This document shows positions 40,079-50,316 of a stretch of DNA of 64,000 nt, one piece after another. Location of the stretch: assembly GCF_042657165.1 (NCBI RefSeq), contig NZ_JBHSNJ010000013.1, forward strand, positions 310,001 through 374,000, read 5' to 3'. Source of the DNA: Agrilutibacter niabensis. GTDB taxonomy: Bacteria; Pseudomonadota; Gammaproteobacteria; Xanthomonadales; Xanthomonadaceae. A program made the translations under genes and the position numbers. The notes under the pieces were generated by a model. It was given only the letters and a program-made list of their open reading frames with translations. It was not told the origin of the DNA and did no database searches. Numbering within the stretch: the first letter of the stretch is position 1; the number at the start of each line of letters is the position of its first letter.

Positions 40079-40912
40079 TCAGGCTTGTTCGGCGGCAGCG
40101 GCTTCGGCACGCTCCAGTGCCTCGATTCGCGCCAGCATCGCCTCGTCGCGTTGCAGCGGTTCGCACGGCGGCACCACGAGGGTGGAATGCATGTGCAGCG
40201 GCGTGTCCGGGAGGTCGCGCAAGGCCACGGTCTCCATGCGCGGCTGGGTGATCGGCAGCGTCGCGGCTTCGTACACGATGACTTCGTGGTCGCCCGGGTA
40301 GTCCTGGCGCAGGCGTTCCACCAGCAGGCTGCGGTACTCGGGACCGGTGGCGAAACGGCGGTAGGTGCGGTCGCCGGCGATGCCGACCTGCCACAGGACC
40401 AGGTACGCGGAGGGGTCGATCCGGCGCCGGTAGAACATCAGCTGGCTGGCTTCGTAGTGCTGGCAGCCCAGGCGGCCCGGGTCGATGCCGAGGTCGGCGT
40501 ACAGGCAGTCCTCGGCGGAGATGCCCGGTTCCATGTGGGCGGCGAAGCCTTCGCGGCGGGCTTGGGCGATCGCGTCGTGCGGGACCTTGGCGAACACGCC
40601 GGGATGGCCGTAGAAGGCGCCGACGACGGTGCGGCCGGCGCGGACCTCGGCCAGCATGGACTCGACCATGTCGCGGTAGGTCTGGTGGCGTGGCTTGCCC
40701 TCGGCGTAATGCGGTTGGAGGCTGCGCACGTCCGAGTGCATCTGCTGCAGCCACAACTCGACCACCGGGTCGGACACGGCGACGAAGACCACGTCGGCCT
40801 GTTCGATCTGGCTGCGCGCACGCGGGCCGATATGGGCCCCGAGCATCATCCCCAGGCCGACACAGACCAGGCTGCCCGGCTTTTCAGCGGTCGCTGACAC
40901 GTGTTTGCCCAT
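40079..40912 (-). CDS. Borosin-type peptide backbone alpha-N-methyltransferase
   Basis: A 277-residue SAM-dependent enzyme of the tetrapyrrole methylase fold. GLGMMLGAHIGP (19-30) is the SAM-site loop, YGHPGVF (101-107) is the borosin signature, and GISAEDCLYADLGIDP (130-145) follows. Tyr69, Arg75, Tyr79 and Tyr101 keep the same spacing as the catalytic Tyr66, Arg72, Tyr76 and Tyr98 of fungal OphMA, as I recall them. In OphMA the substrate is fused to the enzyme; here it is the separate gene 33 bases downstream, as in Shewanella SonM-SonA. Cobalamin precursor methylation is unlikely because no other cobalamin gene is near. Confidence 0.9.
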   Translation of the reverse strand: MGKHVSATAEKPGSLVCVGLGMMLGAHIGPRARSQIEQADVVFVAVSDPVVELWLQQMHSDVRSLQPHYAEGKPRHQTYRDMVESMLAEVRAGRTVVGAFYGHPGVFAKVPHDAIAQARREGFAAHMEPGISAEDCLYADLGIDPGRLGCQHYEASQLMFYRRRIDPSAYLVLWQVGIAGDRTYRRFATGPEYRSLLVERLRQDYPGDHEVIVYEAATLPITQPRMETVALRDLPDTPLHMHSTLVVPPCEPLQRDEAMLARIEALERAEAAAAEQA

Positions 40913-41011
40913 CCCCCCGGAAGAGCAAGGACGATAACCGACCCGCCTGATTCTGCAAAACCGGTCGCAAAAGCGCCCTGACCCGAGCCTCCCCGGCAGG
41001 TGCGGTGGGGG

Positions 41012-41575
41012 TCAGGCTGGCGTTGAGACCGAGCGGCCCGCCAGTTGCCGGCCCTGCCACTGGGCGCGCGGCAGTTCCCAGCGGCACAGGGTCGGGTCTT
41101 CGACCTTGTCGGGCGTGCGGACGAAACCGAACCGCCCGAGCAGCCGGTCGATTATCAGGGCGTGGTCGTCGTCCGGGCGCTGCGCGTACACGAGCGTCAG
41201 GTCCATGCCGGAGAAGGCATGGTCGATCAGCGGCACGAAGGCCTCGCTGGAGACGCCGCGGTTCCACCAGCCGTTGCGCAGCATCACGCCGAGTTCGGCG
41301 CTGTCGCCGGTGCGGAGCAGGGCGGCCATGCCGATCGCCGTATCCGCGGTCTTGTCATCGATGGCCCAGTAGCGGTGCCCGGGCGTGACCTTCGCGTTTT
41401 GCCGGCACGCGCGCTGGAAGCCCAGCCGCGCGGCCTCGGCCGACAGCGGCGCGACGATCCGGCGCATGACATCGGGATCGGTGTAGAGGTGGCAGAACAT
41501 CGCCTCGTCGCGCGCTTCCATCGGTCGCAACCGCAGGCGCGGCGTGTCCAGTACGGCCTGGTTGCAGGCCGCCAC
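41012..41575 (-). CDS. GNAT-family N-acetyltransferase
   Basis: A 187-residue acetyltransferase of the RimJ/RimL type: LDTPRLRLRPMEARDEA at the N-terminus, AELGVMLRNGWWNRGVSSEAFVPLIDHAF around the acetyl-CoA site and LLGRFGFVRTPDK near the end. The GTG at 41575 follows the stop of the pepsin-like gene by one base, so the two are coupled. It lies 99 bases upstream of the borosin methyltransferase gene on the same strand. A link with the borosin product is possible but unproven. Confidence 0.85.
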   Translation of the reverse strand: MAACNQAVLDTPRLRLRPMEARDEAMFCHLYTDPDVMRRIVAPLSAEAARLGFQRACRQNAKVTPGHRYWAIDDKTADTAIGMAALLRTGDSAELGVMLRNGWWNRGVSSEAFVPLIDHAFSGMDLTLVYAQRPDDDHALIIDRLLGRFGFVRTPDKVEDPTLCRWELPRAQWQGRQLAGRSVSTPA

Positions 41576-41576
41576 C

Positions 41577-42860
41577 TCAGCGCGACCACGCTGCGTCGGC
41601 GCCGCGCGCCTTGGCCACGCGCACGCAGCCGCCATTGGCCGCGCTGCGGTCGAACACGCAGTACTTCTCCGCCAGCAGCGGCAGGCCGAGGATCGATTGG
41701 TTTGGCCAGTGCTTCAGCTGGCCCATCAGCAGGCAGTAGGCCTGGCCCGCGCGCATGGCATTGCGCGGCCAGTAGTGCTCGCCGGTGCAGGTGAGCCGGG
41801 TTTCGCCGCCATCGGGTGCGCGCAGGTAGAAGTGCAGCTCGGGCCAGTCGAGCCCGTCGATGTCCGCGTTCGGAAGGCCCTGCTGTTGTTGCTGGAAGGT
41901 CTGCTGGAAGCGTTCGACGAGTGCCGGCAGTCGCGCATCGTGCTGCGCAAAGGCCTCGAGCACCGCGCGGTAGAGCGTGGCTTCCAGGATCAGGAAGGTG
42001 CAGCCGGTGTCGAGGATCGCGTTGCTCGCGGCGCGGTGTTCGTACTTCGCCTGCAGCGGCGGCGCGGAGAAACGTGGTCCGTCGCCGACCTGCACGGCGA
42101 TCAGGTCGGCGTTGTAGTAGAGGTCGTGCACGATCTGGATGTCGACGAATTCGCCTTCGTGCAGCCAGTGCGGCTGGTCCGCGTCGTGATCTGCGGACCC
42201 GCCGAGCACCATCACCCCCTGGTTGCGCGGATCGGCGGCGAGCATGGCGGCGTCGGCGCCGTCGTCCTCGACATGGACCAGGGCGCGGCGCAGCAGCAGG
42301 GCGAAGCGGTTGTCGATGCGGCCCGTTTCCGCCAGCGCCGTCAACAGCGGCGTGGGGGTGACGCGCGGCTGGTCCTTCAGCAGCGATGCGAAGTCGCTGA
42401 GGTTCTCGTCTTCTTTGTCGAACGGCCAGGGCCAGGTGAGCGGCGGATCGATGCCGCGTTCGGCGAGGTAGTCGCGTACGTCGTGGGCCGTGTTCAACCC
42501 GCTGTAGGCCAGTCCGAACAGGCCGTCGGCTTCGCGCATGTCCTGCGCCTGGGCTTCCACGAGCGAGAACTGCGCGGCTTCGAGGCGCACGCTGTCGTGC
42601 AGGCCGTCGAAGTGCACCTCGGCCGACAGGACCGGGCCGGCCCAGACGCCCTGGCCGTAGCGGATTTCCTGCGCCCATGAGGTCGGTGCGTGGCTCGCGT
42701 CCTGGTCGGGGTCGTAGGCGTGCGGCAGCACGACCAGCGTGCTGCTGCCGGAGTCGAGCACGAAGTTGGCCGGGCGCTTCTCGCGGCCGATCGAGAGGCC
42801 GACGGTGTAGGCGCCCTTGGCGTAGGCGAGGGTGATGGGCAGGTGCAGGGCGCGGGTCAT
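41577..42860 (-). CDS. Bacterial pepsin-like (A1 family) aspartic protease
   Basis: A 427-residue bilobal protein. The first catalytic aspartate is Asp36 in VLDSGSS, and the second is Asp284 in AILDTGCT. The flap-like segment EIRYGQGVWAGPVLSAEV corresponds to the YGTGSMTG region of pepsin. Also present are DGLFGLAYSGLN and the late ILGLPLLAEKYCVFDRSA strand. No signal peptide or propeptide is seen, so it is probably cytoplasmic, like the shewasins. It is the first gene of the co-directional run that includes the borosin genes. Confidence 0.85.
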   Translation of the reverse strand: MTRALHLPITLAYAKGAYTVGLSIGREKRPANFVLDSGSSTLVVLPHAYDPDQDASHAPTSWAQEIRYGQGVWAGPVLSAEVHFDGLHDSVRLEAAQFSLVEAQAQDMREADGLFGLAYSGLNTAHDVRDYLAERGIDPPLTWPWPFDKEDENLSDFASLLKDQPRVTPTPLLTALAETGRIDNRFALLLRRALVHVEDDGADAAMLAADPRNQGVMVLGGSADHDADQPHWLHEGEFVDIQIVHDLYYNADLIAVQVGDGPRFSAPPLQAKYEHRAASNAILDTGCTFLILEATLYRAVLEAFAQHDARLPALVERFQQTFQQQQQGLPNADIDGLDWPELHFYLRAPDGGETRLTCTGEHYWPRNAMRAGQAYCLLMGQLKHWPNQSILGLPLLAEKYCVFDRSAANGGCVRVAKARGADAAWSR

Positions 42861-42889
42861 GCGCCGATTGGAGCAGATCGCGACGTGTT

Positions 42890-43682
42890 TTTCCCTTCTC
42901 CCTCCGGGAGAAGGTGCCCGCAGGGCGGATGAGGGAAGGCTTTTGCTCTCCGTCGCATCGCAGGACGTCCCTCACCCTGCGTTGCTGCGCAACGCGGTCC
43001 CTCTCCCGCAAGCGGGAGAGGGAGACCAGGGTAGGCAGCGGACGACGAGGAAAGTGGGCGCACGCAACCGGGTTTCCTTCTCACCGCACCGCGGGGAGAA
43101 GGTGCCCGCAGGGCGGATGAGGGCGTTTGCGTTCCGGCTGCTACCCGCCACGTCCCTCACCCTGCGTTGCTGCGCAACGCGGTCCCTCTCCCGCAAGCGG
43201 GAGAGGGAGACTGGCAGGCAGCGGACGACGAGGAAAGTAGGCGCACGCAACCGGGTTTCCTTCTCCCCGCACCGCGGGGAGAAGGTGCCCGCAGGGCGGA
43301 TGAGGGCGTTTGCGTTCCGGCTGCTACCCGCCACGTCCCTCACCCTGCGTTGCTGCGCAACGCGGTCCCTCTCCCGCAAGCGGGAGAGGGAGACTGGCAG
43401 GCAGCGGACGACGAGGAAAGTGGGCGCACGCAACCGGGTTTCCTTCTCACCGCACCGCGGGGAGAAGGTGCCCGCAGGGCGGATGAGGGCGTTTGCGTTC
43501 CGGCTAGCTACCCGCCACGTCCCTCGCCCTGCGTTGCTGCGCAACGCGGTCCCTCTCCCGCAAGCGGGAGAGGGAGACCAGGGCAGGCAGCGGACGACGA
43601 GGAAAGTGGGCGCACGCAACCGGGTTTCCTTCTCACCGCTTGCGGGGAGAAGGTGCCCGCAGGGCGGATGAGGGGCGGGCCG
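42890..43682. repeat. 183-bp tandem repeat, four to five copies
   Basis: Repeat starts marked by GGTTTCCTTCTC occur at 43071, 43254, 43437 and 43622, and a related partial unit starts near 42890. Each unit combines an inverted repeat near GGGGAGAAGGTGCCCGC, a GTTGCTGCGCAAC palindrome and a CTCTCCCGC-AAGC-GGGAGAG hairpin. Copies are almost identical, differing mainly at a few bases. It fills the space between acs and the pepsin-like protease start, leaving little room for a promoter. Confidence 0.9.
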
Positions 43683-45629
<1,947 letters not shown>

Positions 45630-45772
45630 GGGGGTACGGCTCCGGCGTGGGCATCGGGAAGGAGTTTTCCGATTGTGCCGCATCGGCCGGCGCCATCGTG
45701 GGATCGTTGCGGCGGCAATCATTCCGGCGGCATGGCACTCTTGGAGCCGGTCCAGGCCAGGGGAAACCGCCG

Positions 45773-47431
45773 ATGTCCACCGCGTCCGTCGCCGCGCCCA
45801 CGCGCGCGCTCACGCAAGGTCACAAGAAAGTGATCTTCGCGTCGTCGCTGGGCACCGTGTTCGAGTGGTACGACTTCTACCTGTACGGATCGCTCGCCGC
45901 GATCATCGCCAAGCAGTTCTTCAGCGGCCTCAACGAGACCAGCGCCTTCATCTTCGCATTGCTTGCGTTCGCGGCCGGCTTCGCCGTGCGGCCGTTCGGC
46001 GCGCTGGTGTTCGGCCGCATCGGCGACATGGTCGGGCGCAAATACACGTTCCTGATCACGATCGTGATCATGGGCGCGTCGACGTTCCTGGTCGGCGTGT
46101 TGCCCAACTACGCGAGCATCGGCGTGGCGGCGCCGATCATTCTGATCGCCTTGCGGCTGCTGCAGGGCCTGGCGCTCGGCGGCGAGTACGGCGGCGCGGC
46201 CACCTATGTCGCCGAACACGCGCCACCGGGCAAGCGTGGCCTGTACACCAGTTTCATCCAGACCACCGCGACGCTGGGCCTGTTCCTGTCGCTGCTGGTG
46301 ATCCTGGGCGTGCGCAGCTACGTCGGCACCGAGGCGTTCGAGGCGACCTGGTGGCGCGTGCCGTTCCTGCTGTCGATCGTGCTGCTGGGCGTGTCGGTGT
46401 GGATCCGACTGCAGCTGAGCGAATCGCCGTTGTTCCAGCAGATGAAGGCCGAGGGTAGGGCCTCGAAGGCGCCGCTGACCGAGAGCTTCTTCACCAGGAA
46501 CGGCAGGATCGTGCTGCTGGCCCTGCTAGGCGCGACTGCGGGCCAGGCCGTGGTGTGGTACTGCGGCCAGTTCTACGCGCTGTACTTCCTCACCCAGTCG
46601 CTCAAGGTCGACGCGACCACGGCCAACCTGCTGATCGCCGGTGCGCTGGCGATCGGTACGCCGTTCTTCATCCTGTTCGGCTGGCTGTCCGACAAGATCG
46701 GGCGCAAGGGCATCATCATGGCCGGCTGCCTGATCGCGGCGTTGACCTACTTCCCGTTGTTCAAGGCGATCACGCATTACGCCAATCCCGGTGTCGAGGA
46801 GGCGCGCAGCAGCAATCCGGCGGTGGTGCACGCCGATCCGGCGACCTGCTCGTTCCAGTTCGACCCGGTTGGCAAGAAGGTCTTCAGCAACTCCTGCGAC
46901 ATCGCCACCGCCGCGCTGGCGAAGGCGGGCATCCCGTATACGATCCAGGCCGCGCCGGCGGGGACCGTCGCCAGCATCGCGATCGGCGACACGCGCGTGC
47001 CGGGCTATGAGGGTGCGGGCCTGGCCAAGGACGAAGCCAAGTCCAGGGGCGATGTCTTCGGTGGCGCGCTGAAGTCGGCGCTGGGTGCCGCGGGCTATCC
47101 GGAGAAGGCCGATCCGGCGCGCATCGACAAGCCGATGGTGCTGCTCCTGCTCACGATCCTGGTGGTCTACGTGACCATGGTCTACGGCCCGATCGCGGCG
47201 TGGCTGGTGGAGCTGTTCCCCACGCGCATCCGCTACACCTCGATGTCGCTGCCGTACCACATCGGCAACGGCTGGTTCGGCGGCTTCCTGCCCACGATCT
47301 CGTTCGCGCTGGTCGCCGCGAGCGGCAACATGTACCAGGGCCTGTGGTACCCGATCATCGTCGCGCTGATGACCTTCGTGATCGGCTCGCTGTTCCTGCG
47401 CGAGACCAAGGACGTCGACATCCGCGAATAG
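45773..47431 (+). CDS. MHS-family MFS transporter (proline/betaine or carboxylate type)
   Basis: A 552-residue, 12-helix transporter. The metabolite:H+ symporter signature is in SSLGTVFEWYDFYLYGSL, with GRIGDMVGRK and ALGGEYGGAATYVAEHAP. A roughly 110-residue hydrophilic insertion (about 340-450, with two cysteines) separates the later helices. A substrate such as a carboxylate would fit the neighbouring acs, but this is inference. A CCAGGGG site precedes the ATG. Confidence 0.9.
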   Translation: MSTASVAAPTRALTQGHKKVIFASSLGTVFEWYDFYLYGSLAAIIAKQFFSGLNETSAFIFALLAFAAGFAVRPFGALVFGRIGDMVGRKYTFLITIVIMGASTFLVGVLPNYASIGVAAPIILIALRLLQGLALGGEYGGAATYVAEHAPPGKRGLYTSFIQTTATLGLFLSLLVILGVRSYVGTEAFEATWWRVPFLLSIVLLGVSVWIRLQLSESPLFQQMKAEGRASKAPLTESFFTRNGRIVLLALLGATAGQAVVWYCGQFYALYFLTQSLKVDATTANLLIAGALAIGTPFFILFGWLSDKIGRKGIIMAGCLIAALTYFPLFKAITHYANPGVEEARSSNPAVVHADPATCSFQFDPVGKKVFSNSCDIATAALAKAGIPYTIQAAPAGTVASIAIGDTRVPGYEGAGLAKDEAKSRGDVFGGALKSALGAAGYPEKADPARIDKPMVLLLLTILVVYVTMVYGPIAAWLVELFPTRIRYTSMSLPYHIGNGWFGGFLPTISFALVAASGNMYQGLWYPIIVALMTFVIGSLFLRETKDVDIRE

Positions 47432-47458
47432 GTCGCTCCCCGCAGTCGGGGTGCGTCA

Positions 47459-47485
47459 GCAACGCCGGCCCCGTGCCGGCGTTGC
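47459..47485. terminator. Bidirectional hairpin between MHS transporter and kup
   Basis: An 11-bp perfect stem (47459-47469 with 47475-47485) between convergent genes, followed by CTTGT on the plus strand. Confidence 0.65.
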
Positions 47486-47496
47486 CTTGTGCGGAG

Positions 47497-49402
47497 TCAG
47501 ATCTCCACCGGTGCGCCGAGCTCGACCAGGCGCGTGGCCGGAATGCGGAAGAAATCCGTGGCGGGCGCGGCGTTGCGGTGCATGAAGCCGAATAGCCGGT
47601 CGCGCCAGATCGGCATGCCGCGCTTGGGCGTGGCCACGATGGTTTCGCGGCTGGCGAAATAGGTCGTATCCATCGGATCGAAGCACATGCCGCCTTTGTC
47701 GGCAGAGCGCATCAGGGCCAGCGGCACATCCGGCGTTTCCATGAAGCCGTAGCGGATCGTGGCGCGGTAGAAGTCAGCGCCGATGGTGTCGATGGTCAGG
47801 CGGGAGTCTGCATTGACGAAGGGGATGCCTTTGGTCTCCACCGTCAGCAGAACGTTGCGCTCGTGCAGCACCTTGTTGTGTTTCAGGTTATGCAACAGCG
47901 CCTTGGGCACGATGCCCTTCTGCGCCGTCAGGAACACGGCGGTGCCCTGCACTCGCACCGGCGGCGACAGCATCAGTCCGGGCAGGAAGGTGTCGAGCTT
48001 GATGCCATCCTTGATGATTTCTGCCTGCAGCAATTGGCGTCCGCGGCCCCAGGTGCGCAGCAGCGTGAACACCACCACGCCGAGCAGGATCGGGAACCAC
48101 GCGCCGTCCATGAACTTCACCAGGTTGGCGAACAGGAACGCCAGGTCGACAAGGACGAACAGTGCCGCAAGCGGCCAGAACAGCGCCGGCGGAATCGTGG
48201 AACGATGTCGCATGGCTACGATCAGCATGAAACTGGTGATCAGCATGGTGCCGGTCACCGATACGCCATAGGCGGTGGCCAAGGCGGTGGAACTGCCGAA
48301 GCCGATCACGGTGGCGATGGTGCCGACCATCAGCATCCAGTTGATCGACGGGATGTAGATCTGGCCGATGGTCTCGTGCGAGGTGTGCTTGATCGCCATG
48401 CGCGGCAGATAACCCAGTTGGATCGCTTGCCGGGCTGCAGAGTAGCCGCCGCTGATGACGGCCTGGGACGCAATCACCGTGGCAGCGGTAGACAGGCCGA
48501 TCATCGGGTACAGCGCCCACTGCGGTACGCCCATGTAGAACGGGTTGCTCACCGCCTCCGGGTTCGCAAGAAGCAGTGCACCCTGGCCAAGGTAGTTGAG
48601 GGTCAACGCAGGCAGCACGAGGTAGTTCCAGGCGTACTGGATCGGACGGCGCCCCGAAATGTCCCATGTCCGCGTAGAGCGCTTCGCCGCCCGTGACCGC
48701 CAGCACCACGGCACCGAGGATGAAAATGCCGTGCCAGCCGTGCTCGATGAAGAAGCGCAGTCCCCACCAGGGATTGAGCGCATGCAGTACTTCGACATTG
48801 CCAACGATGTTGTGGACGCCGATCACGGCCAGTGCGGAAAACCACACGATGATCACTGGGCCGAATGCTTTGCCCACGAGACCGGTGCCAAACCGTTGGG
48901 TCGCAAACAGCACCAGCAGGACGACGATGGTGACGGGCAGGATCCAGTTGTGCAGCGCCGGTGCCGCGACTTCCAGGCCTTCGACGGCCGATAGCACCGA
49001 AATGGCTGGTGTCAGCACGCCGTCGCCAAAGAACAGCGCGGCGCCGAACACGCCGAGGATTCCGATGGCGTAGGCCGCCTTCGAGCCGCTGGGCAGCGTC
49101 CGCTGCGCCAGCGCCGTCAGCGCCATGATGCCGCCTTCGCCCTCATTGTCGGCACGCATGATCACGGCGACGTACTTCACCGTGATGATCACCATCAACG
49201 ACCAGAACACCAGTGACAGGATGCCCAGGACCGTGGCGTGGTCCGGGGTGAGTCCGTAGTGCGGCGTGAATGCTTCCTTGATCGTGTACAGCGGGCTGGT
49301 GCCGATGTCGCCGAAGACCACGCCGATCGCGCCCAGCATGAGGCTGCGGAAGCTGGCATTGGAGGTATGGGAGAGATCCCCGTCGGAAGAGGCGATGGTC
49401 AT
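47497..49402 (-). pseudogene. kup: Potassium transporter Kup with a one-base frameshift
   Basis: A low-affinity K+ uptake protein of about 634 residues when the frame is repaired. The N-terminal part (GAIGVVFGDIGTSPLYT and NEGEGGIMAL) runs in one frame to ALYADMGHFG. It then continues exactly in another frame as RPIQYAWNYLVLPAL and LNYLGQGALLL. The change lies in a run of four C (plus strand 48652-48655): removing one base restores the family sequence. No other damage is seen, so this is either a sequencing error, a recent mutation or a slippage site. A candidate KdpE box lies upstream. Confidence 0.9.
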
Positions 49403-49515
49403 GTTCGGGCTATTCGCTCGACGACGGAGCGATCAGAAGTCATAAGGCGCCGCTACGGGGAAAGCAGCCGGGAATGTCAGGCCAAGGCAGTCGACCGTTC
49501 GCCTCCAGCATGACA

Positions 49516-49535
49516 GCGCCTTCGACGGAAGGCGC
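49516..49535. terminator. Hairpin downstream of kdpE
   Basis: GCGCCTTC and GAAGGCGC form an 8-bp perfect stem with a GACG loop. No T-tract follows on the minus strand. It is the only termination candidate between kdpE and kup. Confidence 0.4.
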
Positions 49536-49551
49536 GTAAATTCCTCGTAAA
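49535..49551 (-). promoter_or_regulatory. Candidate KdpE box upstream of kup
   Basis: On the minus strand TTTACG-AGGAA-TTTACG is a perfect 6-bp direct repeat with an 11-bp period. It matches the form of the E. coli KdpE site (TTTATA-N5-TTTACA, from memory) and the site before the porin-kdp unit. It is about 133 bases upstream of the kup ATG. Confidence 0.55.
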
Positions 49552-49590
49552 CTTTTGCTGCGATCGCCCGTTGCTGCGGCCGCGCCGTAA

Positions 49591-50316
49591 TCAGGACACG
49601 GCCTTTTCCCCGATGAAGCGCAGGCCGACACCGGGTTCCGTGGCGATCCAGCGTGGCGCGGCCGGATCATCGTTCAGCTTCTGTCGCAGCTTCCCGACCA
49701 GTACGCGCAAGTAGTGGGTGTCATGTTCATGGTGTTGCCCCCACAGTTCGCGCAGCATCTGCGGCTGGGTCACGACACGGCCGCTGTGCTGCACCAGCAG
49801 GGCGAGCAACGCGTATTCCTTGCGCGCCAGTTGCACCGGTTCGCCGCGCAGGAAGACCTCGCGCCTGGCCAGGTCCACCCGCAGATCCCCGTCGTCGAAC
49901 ACCGGAGCCGCGTCACCCGCAGTGGCGCGGGTTCGCAGCAGGGCGCGCACGCGCGCCATCAGCTCCTGCACGCCGAACGGCTTGGTGACGTAGTCGTTGG
50001 CGCCGGCATCCAGCGCCGCGACCTTTTCGGCCTCGCCGGCGCGTACGGTCAACACGATCACCGGCACCTGCGACCAGCCCCGCAGCTCGCGCAGGATTTC
50101 CTGTCCGTCGCGATCGGGCAGGCCGAGGTCGAGGACCACGAGGTCGGCACCCCGGGTCGCAAGCGCGTCCAGCCCGCTGCCACCGTCCGGCGCGGTTTCC
50201 ACGGCGTAGCCCTGCGCACGCAGGCTGATATCAAGGAACCTGCGGATCTGTGGTTCGTCGTCGACAACGAGGATCCGAGCGGGAGGCGCGGCGATGGACG
50301 TGTTTGGCTCGGTCAT
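49591..50316 (-). CDS. kdpE: Response regulator KdpE
   Basis: A 241-residue OmpR-type regulator. The receiver domain has the acidic pair DDE, the phosphoacceptor aspartate in LVVLDLGLPD and the switch lysine in TKPFG. A C-terminal winged helix follows, with the LRVLVGKLRQKL recognition region. It activates kdp when K+ is scarce. The ATG overlaps the kdpD stop by four bases. Confidence 0.97.
   Translation of the reverse strand: MTEPNTSIAAPPARILVVDDEPQIRRFLDISLRAQGYAVETAPDGGSGLDALATRGADLVVLDLGLPDRDGQEILRELRGWSQVPVIVLTVRAGEAEKVAALDAGANDYVTKPFGVQELMARVRALLRTRATAGDAAPVFDDGDLRVDLARREVFLRGEPVQLARKEYALLALLVQHSGRVVTQPQMLRELWGQHHEHDTHYLRVLVGKLRQKLNDDPAAPRWIATEPGVGLRFIGEKAVS

Noticed and set aside
40079..40912. 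Cobalamin or siroheme precursor methylase
   Set aside because: The fold is shared, but the borosin-specific motifs and the adjacent precursor fit better, and no other tetrapyrrole gene is nearby apart from distant hemH.
42832..43671. Open frames with 61-residue repeats over the 183-bp tandem repeat
   Set aside because: 183 is a multiple of three, so a frame open in one unit stays open in all. The nested hairpins indicate a non-coding repeat.
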